The position numbers were made by a program, and so were the translations under genes. Positions 8,720-15,568 of a stretch of DNA of 64,000 nucleotides are shown here, one piece after another. The notes under the pieces are model-generated. The model was not told where the DNA came from. It worked only from the letters and a program-made list of their open reading frames with translations, and made no database searches. The stretch's first letter is position 1. Each line of letters starts with the position of its first letter. This DNA comes from Butyricimonas sp. Marseille-P3923 (GTDB taxonomy: Bacteria; Bacteroidota; Bacteroidia; Bacteroidales; Marinifilaceae). Where the stretch lies: the NCBI RefSeq assembly GCF_900184685.1, contig NZ_FXXL01000007.1, positions 992,001 to 1,056,000 of the forward strand. The letters are read 5' to 3'.

Positions 8720-10836
8720 TAAAAATCATTCCATTGTTGACCCTCCTCCTCCCCTTTGCCTGTACCCGCTATCCCGCCGGAGTGGAAGAAACCCTCTCCC
8801 TCGCCGGGAGCAATCGTGGAGAACTGGAAAAAGTCTTACGCCACTATCGAGAAGCTCCTGCCGACTCCCTGAAATACAAAGCCGCCTGTTTCTTGATCGA
8901 CAACATGAAATGGCATCTTTCCACGGAACAAGCTATATTCCCGGATTCTTCCATTTATAAATGGCATACCAGAATAGACAGCTTATACAAATACGCCACG
9001 GGTAACATACGGGACACCATGCTAAATTCAAGATATTACGAGGAAAGAAATTATTATTTCCAAATCGCGATAAAAAAATTAATCAACGCTATGCCCGTTG
9101 ACACCCCGACAATCAAAAAAGGGACATTTCCCGATCCGAAATACATATCTTCCGTTTTTCTCGTGTCACATATAGAAAATGCTTTCCAAGCATGGCAAAC
9201 CTTTCCGCACGCCTCCTATCTCACCTTTGAACAATTCAAAGAATTGATTCTCCCCTACCGGGCTATCGCAGGCTACCCGTTCTTCGAGAACGGGAAAAGA
9301 CTAAACGACATGTTCAAAGGCTGGCTGGATCGTTCCACCATGAAAGATATACACGGTTTCATCTTACGTTACAATCATTACACTCGATTTATACGTTCGT
9401 CATTAGCTATCAATCAAGGGCAACACGTGGGTGTATATGACCTTTTCCTTGGATATAAAGGGGATTGTATTTGCATGGCAAACAACGCTTGCAACATATT
9501 CCGGGCTTACGGGATCCCCGTGGTCGTGGACTACAACGTGTCTTTTCGGGAGAAAACAAACAGACATTTCCACTGTAAATTTATTGACAGCACGACAAAT
9601 CAAAATTTTTATAACAAAACTTTCAATTTCGACACCCTCAGCCCCTACTCCAGCGCTTCCCCCAGTTTTTTCAGGAACACGTTCGGCGCACAAACAAACA
9701 GTCCCTACATGTTAAAAGCCGAAGGGGAATACTTACCGGACTATTTTGATACCCCTTGCCTCAAAGAGGTAACCGGAGAATATTACCGGGTTACACGAGT
9801 GTCCCTTCCCTTCGACAAAGATACACCCAATCACTTGGCATTCCTTTACACGTTCGACAACACGCCAACAGGTACAGCTCCCGCGACATGGGGAAAAATC
9901 GACAAAGCACGAAAACAGGTCGTGTTCGAGAACGCGGTGTACCACACGCTTTATTTTCCCTCTTATTTCCGGGGGGACACGCTCGTGTCATTCGCTTCTC
10001 CGTTTTACATCGTTCCTGTTGATTCGCTCCCCGGATCATATCGAATTGTGGAAATAGTCCCGGAACATTCAACCCGTAAAGACACTCTTGTTCTTCTCCG
10101 TAAATTTCCGGAAAAACCTTACTTGAAAGAACAAGCAAAAAGAATGATAGGCGGTCGATTCGAGGGGGCTAACCGCGAGGATTTTTCAGACTCGACACTG
10201 CTTTACACCATCCGGGAAGCCCCCATCCTCAATCTCCAGGAATACACCCCGGAAATATGCCATCCGTTCCGTTTCTATCGATACGTCGCCCCGGGTGAGT
10301 TTCCCCGAAGCAACATGAGCATCATTGAATTTCTCACGGACGAATATACCCCTGAAGATTCTCTAAAACGAGCCACTCCCTTACCCGTTTTTTCTCCCGA
10401 GGTTACCCGGAAGCAAAAGGGGCAAGAAACATACATGAAATTACACCCGGATATCGCAAAATATCCCAATCAACGTTGGGGTCCTTTATATAACACGAGT
10501 ATGCAGTATCCTTCTTATGAAAGCACCAACGAAATGTCATTAAAACGTCCCATGAAAGTGAAAAAAATTCGCGTAGCCCCCGGTAACGCAGAAAACCATA
10601 TCATGCTCGGACATCGCTATCAACTCTTGTACTGGGACAACGAATGGAAAAACGCCGGGACTAAAATTGCCCGCCACAACTACCTTCTATTCAACAACGT
10701 ACCTAGCGACCGCATATACTGGCTACGCGATCTCACGACAGGCAAAGAGGAACTCCCGTTCCTTTATCACGATAACAAACAATTATTCATATACCACGAT
10801 ACCATTATCCCGTTAAAAACAAATCTCCTTTACTGA
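8716..10836 (+). CDS. Transglutaminase-fold lipoprotein, large
   Basis: I use the ATG at 8716, which gives 706 residues with a lipobox (LLPFAC, Cys about 16), rather than the upstream ATG at 8662 that would bury the signal. Residues about 215-300 hold a transglutaminase-like core: GYKGDCICMANNACN (catalytic-type C251), then HFH (H284/H286) and D291, in the order Cys-His-Asp expected of the fold. The C-terminal half, about 400 residues, is beta-rich and unrecognised. Transglutaminase-like proteins of bacteria may be proteases, crosslinkers or inactive binding proteins; the activity is not evident. It is translationally coupled to the thioredoxin-like lipoprotein, so a shared job on envelope or secreted proteins is likely. 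Base use is higher in GC than the two genes before it. Confidence 0.75.
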   Translation: MIKIIPLLTLLLPFACTRYPAGVEETLSLAGSNRGELEKVLRHYREAPADSLKYKAACFLIDNMKWHLSTEQAIFPDSSIYKWHTRIDSLYKYATGNIRDTMLNSRYYEERNYYFQIAIKKLINAMPVDTPTIKKGTFPDPKYISSVFLVSHIENAFQAWQTFPHASYLTFEQFKELILPYRAIAGYPFFENGKRLNDMFKGWLDRSTMKDIHGFILRYNHYTRFIRSSLAINQGQHVGVYDLFLGYKGDCICMANNACNIFRAYGIPVVVDYNVSFREKTNRHFHCKFIDSTTNQNFYNKTFNFDTLSPYSSASPSFFRNTFGAQTNSPYMLKAEGEYLPDYFDTPCLKEVTGEYYRVTRVSLPFDKDTPNHLAFLYTFDNTPTGTAPATWGKIDKARKQVVFENAVYHTLYFPSYFRGDTLVSFASPFYIVPVDSLPGSYRIVEIVPEHSTRKDTLVLLRKFPEKPYLKEQAKRMIGGRFEGANREDFSDSTLLYTIREAPILNLQEYTPEICHPFRFYRYVAPGEFPRSNMSIIEFLTDEYTPEDSLKRATPLPVFSPEVTRKQKGQETYMKLHPDIAKYPNQRWGPLYNTSMQYPSYESTNEMSLKRPMKVKKIRVAPGNAENHIMLGHRYQLLYWDNEWKNAGTKIARHNYLLFNNVPSDRIYWLRDLTTGKEELPFLYHDNKQLFIYHDTIIPLKTNLLY

Positions 10837-10851
10837 CAAGGAGATTTGTTT
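10817..10851. terminator. Bidirectional terminator overlapping the transglutaminase-like stop codon
   Basis: AAACAAATCTCCTT (10817-10830) and AAGGAGATTTGTTT (10838-10851) form a perfect 14-bp stem with a 7-base loop. It contains the TGA stop and lies 7 bases before the end of the convergent DUF6266 gene, so it can serve both directions. Confidence 0.8.
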
Positions 10852-10857
10852 ATAACA

Positions 10858-11484
10858 TTATCCCAGTATTCCCAGCGTCCCGGAAGCCCTCTTCCCGTTA
10901 GCGCTAGTGGCGAAACCGTAAACAACCAGTTGCCCCGCATCCCACCCCTCGGGCAGCATCCATGCCAACTCGCCACACTCTCCCCTTGTCCCCAACTCCA
11001 CGAGCCGACTTCTCCGTAACACTCGCTCGAACACCGCACCAAACAGGAGATCGTCCTTCGCCATCCGGGGCATTAACGGCTGGCTTCCCCAGCGGAACAC
11101 GACTTGCCGCTCGCCCGCCTCCACTTCCGCCCGGATCTGGGGCATCCCGAGTTCTCCGCCCGAGAGGGACAGCGACAACAAATCCACGGTAGTGTTCAAC
11201 TCGTCGTCCACCTCGACTTTCCCGATATTATCCCTCACGAAACAATTCGAGCATACTTTTCGTGAAGCCGAGCAATACCCGGCTTCCAGCACGACGATAA
11301 AACCACGACGAAGCGCCGTGACCACCCGCATACGCTCCCGCTGCTTCAATTGTGCCAAGGTCTTGGCGTCCTTTATCACGATCGCTTTTCCCCGCGCCAC
11401 GTGTTTGTCGCCCAATTTGTACGCCGTCACGTTCCCCACGGAACCTGAAAGCCCCTGAAATATAGTAGGATCAAATATAGCCAT
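10858..11484 (-). CDS. DUF6266 family protein (first)
   Basis: From the ATG at 11484 the protein has 208 residues and begins MAIFDPTIFQGLSGSVGN, matching the family-type start MAIL..-G.SGK of the next gene; an ATG three codons earlier is less likely. No signal peptide, membrane helix or enzyme motif is seen. Basic residues cluster in the first third (QLKQRERMRV) and the rest looks beta-rich. The gene is distinctly GC-rich beside the AT-rich peptide genes. It lies 12 bases after the sister gene at 11497-12138 and is probably co-transcribed. DUF6266 proteins occur in multiple copies in Bacteroidetes; I know of no function. Confidence 0.72.
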   Translation of the reverse strand: MAIFDPTIFQGLSGSVGNVTAYKLGDKHVARGKAIVIKDAKTLAQLKQRERMRVVTALRRGFIVVLEAGYCSASRKVCSNCFVRDNIGKVEVDDELNTTVDLLSLSLSGGELGMPQIRAEVEAGERQVVFRWGSQPLMPRMAKDDLLFGAVFERVLRRSRLVELGTRGECGELAWMLPEGWDAGQLVVYGFATSANGKRASGTLGILG

Positions 11485-11496
11485 AACTACCACCCG

Positions 11497-12138
11497 TTAA
11501 GATTTACGAATAGAAAAATACATACACGGAGAATAGCGTTTCCCATCCACCGTCCCGAAGAAACAATACAAGTGCGCCTCCGTCCATTCGCCTTCCGGCA
11601 AATACACGCACCCTTTCCCGTCGGCGCGGCATCCCCGCACATTTTCCAACACGACGGGCTGATAGGGTTCGCTATCGAAAATGGCAGCCACCATCAACCG
11701 GTCGGTCGATTGAGCCGTCACCGTCGACGAGTTATCTTGCCACGCCACCTCCAGCTGCCCCGCGTCAGCCGCCACCTGCCGCATCCCGAAGGGTAATTGC
11801 AAACTACCCGCCGTCAGCATTAAACGGGGATAGTCAACGTAATCGTCCGCCCCGAACACGTTCATATTCGCGTGTAAAAACCAATGGTACCCCGAAAGTC
11901 TTTCTTCCTCTCGTGCCACGATCGTGTAAACTTGTTCCAGCACGCTTCCCCGTGCAGCCCGGTGCATCGTCTGCGCACCCGGTAATTTCGACCGTTGCGC
12001 CGTTTGTCCTCCCGTGCGGGGATTCGCTATCGTTCTCGGCGATTTCCGCGCGTAAGTCTTTTTGCCTACCTTGTAGACCACGTAGCCATCGATTTTTCCC
12101 GAAGCTCCCACTAACATAGATTCATCTAAAATTGCCAT
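11497..12138 (-). CDS. DUF6266 family protein (second)
   Basis: The 213-residue protein starts MAILDESMLVGASGKIDGYVVYKVGKK-, the characteristic N-terminus of the family, followed by a basic stretch with a conserved NPRT. The C-terminal AHLYCFFGTVDGKRYSP resembles YHLYPFFGTADNDGFSP in the third copy at 63130, which ties the three genes together. It is cytoplasmic by sequence, with no signal. It has its own AT-rich leader of about 90 bases with a two-tier hairpin and a candidate promoter at 12236-12266. The two DUF6266 genes split the NVEALA island in two and are transcribed against it, as if inserted. Confidence 0.75.
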   Translation of the reverse strand: MAILDESMLVGASGKIDGYVVYKVGKKTYARKSPRTIANPRTGGQTAQRSKLPGAQTMHRAARGSVLEQVYTIVAREEERLSGYHWFLHANMNVFGADDYVDYPRLMLTAGSLQLPFGMRQVAADAGQLEVAWQDNSSTVTAQSTDRLMVAAIFDSEPYQPVVLENVRGCRADGKGCVYLPEGEWTEAHLYCFFGTVDGKRYSPCMYFSIRKS

Positions 12139-12235
12139 TCTTTAAATTTTTTAATTAAACATTTAGCCGTTTTCCTTGAAAATTTTTGCCCTATTCAAGG
12201 TTGTTACGGCTTTTTCTCGTTAAAATAATAGTATA

Positions 12236-12266
12236 TAAATATACAACATTTTTTTTCTAAATGCAA
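12236..12266 (-). promoter_or_regulatory. Candidate promoter of the DUF6266 pair
   Basis: On the minus strand TATATTTA (12236-12243) is one base off the TAnnTTTG -7 box, and TTG (12264-12266) lies 20 bases upstream of it. It would start a leader of roughly 90 bases before the ATG at 12138. Confidence 0.35.
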
Positions 12267-12302
12267 GTAATTTTCTATATATTTTTTATCAAAATAGAGC
12301 AC

Positions 12303-12335
12303 GAGTGGGACTTGAATGGGAAATGAGTGGGAAAT
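12303..12335. repeat. Three 11-bp tandem repeats (GARTGGGAMWT)
   Basis: GAGTGGGACTT, GAATGGGAAAT and GAGTGGGAAAT follow one another without a gap. A similar 11-bp array with a different unit occurs at 30818-30861. No gene covers it. Confidence 0.75.
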
Positions 12336-12466
12336 CATATCAACAGGATTTCTATAAAATAAATCTAAAACGTCCATTATATTCTGGAAATCACCTTAAG
12401 CATCCCTGAAACCGGGCAGAAATCCTCCATCCCATGAAAAATTATGAGGATTCTCTTAACTTGTTA

Positions 12467-12499
12467 TTGACTATTTCCCGAATTTTCGCTATATATTTG
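12467..12499 (+). promoter_or_regulatory. Candidate promoter of the second NVEALA block
   Basis: TATATTTG (12492-12499) fits the -7 consensus; TTG at 12467-12469 is a possible -33 element, with a rather long 22-base spacer. Transcription would begin near 12506 and give a leader of about 205 bases that includes the structured element. Confidence 0.42.
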
Positions 12500-12533
12500 A
12501 AACGTTGTTACAGACAGAAAACAAAAATATGAA

Positions 12534-12632
12534 CCGAGAGTAAAGGCGACGTCAGGAACTACCTTGAGAAACCGTCCCCGACTATCGCCTGCCCTCTCCT
12601 AAAAAAAGTAAGGAGGTGAAGCGAAGATAGTG
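12534..12632 (+). ncRNA. Candidate structured leader RNA before an NVEALA gene pair (copy B)
   Basis: Outer stem GGCGA (12545-12549) / TCGCC (12585-12589); inner pairing GTC with GAC; loop starting GGAAC (12554-12558) and closing with CCCCGAC (12576-12582). A second hairpin CTCCT (12596-12600) / AGGAG (12611-12615) has an A-rich loop, and ACTATC (12581-12586) could instead pair with GATAGT (12626-12631), so two alternative folds are possible. The order of elements matches copy A at 6612-6690, and the 9-mer ACGTCATCT recurs (12653-12661). The class is unassigned. Confidence 0.55.
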
Positions 12633-12711
12633 TTTTTATGGGAAAAAGATGTACGTCATCTATATTTAGAAGTGTTTTAAAAAGAAAAGAATACATTCAA
12701 AAAGATGAATT

Positions 12712-12975
12712 ATGAAGAATAAAATTTTAATGACAATTACAATCTTTAGTGTTGTACTAGTAGCTTGTATAAGTATAAACTTCACGACTTCAACGCAAGC
12801 TAATATGTATTTAGCAAAAAACATCGAAGCTCTAGCAAGAGGTGAAGGAAGCGGTGGTTTTGTTGTTTGTTACTCTGAATCAGTTGTAAGAACAGGTTAT
12901 ACTTATTACGATTGTGGAACTTGCACTAAGATTTACAACGAAAAAGGTAGAGGAAATCAAAGTAAATGTTTCTAA
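12712..12975 (+). CDS. NVEALA-type small exported cysteine-rich peptide (third)
   Basis: The 87-residue peptide has a hydrophobic export segment (residues about 5-22), the motif NIEALARGE at 37-45, then Gly-Ser-Gly-Gly and a core with C53, C68, C71 and C86 (Cys-x14-Cys-x2-Cys-x14-Cys), ending in Phe. Its sister at 13045 has the same cysteine positions to the residue and shares GYTYYDCG-C and NEKG-GN, so the pair arose by duplication followed by change mainly in the export segment and linker. The gene follows the structured leader and is followed by a hairpin. It is part of the second peptide/propeller block. Function unknown. Confidence 0.86.
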   Translation: MKNKILMTITIFSVVLVACISINFTTSTQANMYLAKNIEALARGEGSGGFVVCYSESVVRTGYTYYDCGTCTKIYNEKGRGNQSKCF

Positions 12976-12978
12976 GAA

Positions 12979-13012
12979 AATAATATGACATGCATTTTCA
13001 TGAAATATTATT
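12979..13012 (+). terminator. Hairpin between the third and fourth peptide genes
   Basis: AATAATAT (12979-12986) pairs with ATATTATT (13005-13012), with a further inner CATG/CATG pairing (12989-12992, 12999-13002). It begins 3 bases after the peptide stop. AT-rich, so more likely an RNA-processing or attenuating stem than a strong terminator. Confidence 0.55.
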
Positions 13013-13044
13013 AAAAGAACATAGAACGAAATATCAAATATATA

Positions 13045-13311
13045 ATGAAAAAAATAATCATTACAATCCTGACCTTAAATGCGGCAATAATTGTATGTAT
13101 TGGAATAAATTTCAATATATCAAAACACGCAACAAATCTAGCATTGAAAAACATTGAAGCTTTAGCAAGTGGTGAAGGAAGCAGTAGTAGTTATAACATT
13201 TGTTATTATTCATCTGTTGTAAAAGTTGGATATACCTATTATGATTGTGGAAGTTGTACGCAAGTCCAAAATGAAAAAGGTAAAGGGAATTACACTAAAT
13301 GCTTTCATTAA
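13045..13311 (+). CDS. NVEALA-type small exported cysteine-rich peptide (fourth)
   Basis: The 88-residue peptide is a close relative of the one at 12712: export segment IITILTLNAAIIVCIGI, motif NIEALASGE (36-44), a serine-rich linker, and a core with C53, C68, C71 and C86 ending in Phe-His. The aromatic run GYTYYDCG before the central Cys-x2-Cys and the basic NEKGKGN after it are kept. Two peptides under one leader suggest the products may act together or differ in target. A hairpin follows 9 bases after the stop, then a propeller lipoprotein gene. Confidence 0.86.
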   Translation: MKKIIITILTLNAAIIVCIGINFNISKHATNLALKNIEALASGEGSSSSYNICYYSSVVKVGYTYYDCGSCTQVQNEKGKGNYTKCFH

Positions 13312-13320
13312 ATAAAACAA

Positions 13321-13348
13321 GCATGGCAAGATAATTATTTTGCCATGC
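13321..13348 (+). terminator. Hairpin between the fourth peptide gene and the third propeller gene
   Basis: GCATGGCAA (13321-13329) and TTGCCATGC (13340-13348) form a perfect 9-bp stem with a 10-base loop, again placed just after a peptide stop codon and before a propeller gene. Confidence 0.68.
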
Positions 13349-13369
13349 ATTACCATTAATTCTATAAAG

Positions 13370-14395
13370 ATGAAACAGATTATCTACTTACTAGTTTCTA
13401 TTATATATAGTAGTTGTCAATCACTTCCGAATAATACAATAATTATCAACGACTTTCCATCGTCTATACATTTAAAAGGAAATGAAAATCAATATTTTGA
13501 TAAAGAATTGGGTATTATCAGTTTACAAACTACTAACCGCTATTTTATATGTAATACACATAGAACAGACTACCATTTTTCAATTTACTCTAAAGATACT
13601 ATAATTAAACGTATTAATTTGTGCAAAAAAGGACGAGGTTCAAATGAATTTATCGCACCTGCATTTTTTTCCCAATTTGAAAATCAAAATAATCAAACAA
13701 AGATATGGGTTTTAGATCGAGCAGTATCACAATTAGTGAAAATTAATATAGACCTAAGTATAAAAGAAGATAAAACTTATATAGAAGAATCATTATCATT
13801 ACTTGATTATATTAGATTTCCCCTAAAAGATATATTTTTCATTAACGACACATTACTCTTTGGAACAGAAGACAATGATGAATGTAGACACTTTCTTTTA
13901 AATTTGAATGATTCTTCTATTCATTATGTCCCACAAAAAATCAAATTTTCTAAAAGCTATAATCCTTTCCCTATTTCACAAGTAATGTCCACTTACAATT
14001 CTGATAAAAAATACGTTGCATCAGCTTATTTCAATTTTCCCCGAATAGATTTAATAAATAATAAAGGAGAATTATTAAAAACAATTTTCTATAAAGAATT
14101 CATTAATCCCACGAAAGTCACCATATCACAAGAAAATGAAGAGTATTTTTCAGCTATTTGCAGTGACCAGAAATACATATATGCTTTATATAATAGAGAA
14201 AATATAGAAATAGATGAAATAAAAACAAAATCTTCAATATTCGTATTCACATGGGAGGGAGAACCTATCCGAGAATATATAATTCCTTATGCAACTTATA
14301 TTAACGTGGACAATCAAAACAAAACCTTATATGCCATTGATATTAATAAAGAAAGTTCTATTGTCACCACTTATTCTTTACCTTATCAACAATAA
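13370..14395 (+). CDS. BF3164/TolB-like six-bladed beta-propeller lipoprotein (third)
   Basis: I place the start at the ATG 13370, giving 341 residues with a lipoprotein signal (IIYSSC, Cys 15); an in-frame TTG at 13340 lies inside the preceding hairpin and is unlikely. The blade pattern and the closing hallmark VFTWEGEPI followed by NKTLYAIDIN match the propellers at 5115 and 7128. The gene is strongly AT-rich. It ends 15 bases before the RND efflux adaptor without a hairpin between, so read-through into the efflux genes is possible. As with its relatives, binding of the neighbouring peptide is inferred only from constant pairing. Confidence 0.8.
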   Translation: MKQIIYLLVSIIYSSCQSLPNNTIIINDFPSSIHLKGNENQYFDKELGIISLQTTNRYFICNTHRTDYHFSIYSKDTIIKRINLCKKGRGSNEFIAPAFFSQFENQNNQTKIWVLDRAVSQLVKINIDLSIKEDKTYIEESLSLLDYIRFPLKDIFFINDTLLFGTEDNDECRHFLLNLNDSSIHYVPQKIKFSKSYNPFPISQVMSTYNSDKKYVASAYFNFPRIDLINNKGELLKTIFYKEFINPTKVTISQENEEYFSAICSDQKYIYALYNRENIEIDEIKTKSSIFVFTWEGEPIREYIIPYATYINVDNQNKTLYAIDINKESSIVTTYSLPYQQ

Positions 14396-14410
14396 TGTAT
14401 AGTTTGTTAT

Positions 14411-15478
14411 ATGAATTACAAGTTTATACTACCCATCGTAGCCTCTCTCCTTTTGCTTGCTTGTAATGGTAAGAGTAAAAAAACAGAGGAAGAGGAACTA
14501 GCCAAGATGGAACAGCAGGAGGAAAACCACGTGGTGAAAGTGCAAGTGGCACGAGTGGCGCCGTTTAATCTGGAATTGATCAGTAACGGGAAGGCGGAAG
14601 CGACACGGAAAGCAACCGTCAATTTCGAGGTGGCGGACATGATCAGAGAGGTGAGGGTGAAAAATGGCGACCGAGTGAGAAAAGGGGACGTACTTGCCAT
14701 CGTGGATGATTACAAGGCACAACAGACGCTGGAAGACGCACGCCTTACCATGGAAAAAGCGAATCTCGACTTGAAACTGGCCGTGATATCGGAAGGATTG
14801 CAGTCGTTGGAGGACACGGTGAAGATTCCTCCCAAGAGAATGGAGGCAATATACCTGCAAAGCGGTTATCAAAACAGCATTAACGCCTACAAGAAAGCGC
14901 AACGGGAGTATTCACTCGTGAGGACAACCGCACCTTTCGATGGCATCGTGGCAGACTTGGAAGCTAAACCGTATAACCAGACGGCAGCATATAAATCGCT
15001 CTGCACCTTGATAGACGATTCAAAAATGGAAGTCGTGTTCAACGTGCTGGAAACAGAAATATCCAACCTCCAAGCGGGTATGGAAGTGGAAATCACACCA
15101 TACGCCAATCATGAACACACGCTGAAAGGAGAAATCACGGAAGTGAATCCCCGGATTGACGAGAACGGAATGGTGAAAGTGAAAGCCGTTACCGGGAACC
15201 GGGGAGCTTTGCTCGTGGACGGGATGAACGTGAGTATTCTCGTGAAACGGCAGATAGATAATAAAATCATTGTCCCGAAGTCGGCAGTATTGCCCCGCCA
15301 AGGGAAGAAAGTCGTGTTCGTCTATCAAAAGGGGAAAGCCATCTGGCGATACGTCACCACGGGTTACGAGAACAGTTCGGAAGTCAGCGTGGAAGAAGGT
15401 ATCGTACCCGGAGACACGGTAATTCACGAGAATAATCTTGGGTTGTCGCACATGAACAACGTGACAATTGACAATTGA
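14411..15478 (+). CDS. RND efflux periplasmic adaptor (HlyD/AcrA-like membrane fusion protein), lipoprotein
   Basis: The 355-residue protein has a lipobox LLLAC at residue 18, then a lipoyl-type half (VADMIREVRVKNGDRVRKGDVLAIVDD), an alpha-helical hairpin (about 100-165), the second lipoyl half (YSLVRTTAPFDGIVADL) and beta-barrel and membrane-proximal parts. It links an inner-membrane RND pump to an outer-membrane channel. Two RND permease genes follow, so this is the adaptor of that pump; no TolC-like channel gene is present here and one must come from elsewhere. The last codons (NVTIDN) are already part of a CAATTGACAATTG-type repeat that fills the gap to the next gene. Confidence 0.92.
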   Translation: MNYKFILPIVASLLLLACNGKSKKTEEEELAKMEQQEENHVVKVQVARVAPFNLELISNGKAEATRKATVNFEVADMIREVRVKNGDRVRKGDVLAIVDDYKAQQTLEDARLTMEKANLDLKLAVISEGLQSLEDTVKIPPKRMEAIYLQSGYQNSINAYKKAQREYSLVRTTAPFDGIVADLEAKPYNQTAAYKSLCTLIDDSKMEVVFNVLETEISNLQAGMEVEITPYANHEHTLKGEITEVNPRIDENGMVKVKAVTGNRGALLVDGMNVSILVKRQIDNKIIVPKSAVLPRQGKKVVFVYQKGKAIWRYVTTGYENSSEVSVEEGIVPGDTVIHENNLGLSHMNNVTIDN

Positions 15479-15560
15479 AAGTTGAAAATTGAAAATTGAA
15501 AATTTAAAGAAGCGGTGGCAAGCGGAGAGAAATCTAAAATCTAAAATCATTAAATCTAAA
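15463..15560. repeat. Low-complexity dispersed repeats (CAATTGAAAATT and AATCTAAAATC types)
   Basis: The end of the adaptor gene and the following gap consist of repeated CAATTGACAATTGAAAGTTG-like units, then a short GC-richer stretch, then AATCTAAAATCT-like units. The same pair of units, in the same order, appears at 18709-18800. Confidence 0.75.
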
Positions 15561-15568
15561 ATTAATCC

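Larger units (their letters stand above)
12139..12711. other. Intergenic region with two facing leaders and 11-bp tandem repeats
   Basis: From left to right it holds the minus-strand DUF6266 leader with a two-tier hairpin (AGCCGT 12165-12170 with ACGGCT 12206-12211, CCTTGAA 12174-12180 with TTCAAGG 12194-12200), a candidate minus-strand promoter (12236-12266), three 11-bp tandem repeats (12303-12335), a candidate plus-strand promoter (12467-12499) and the structured NVEALA leader. No open reading frame of convincing quality is present. Confidence 0.6.
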
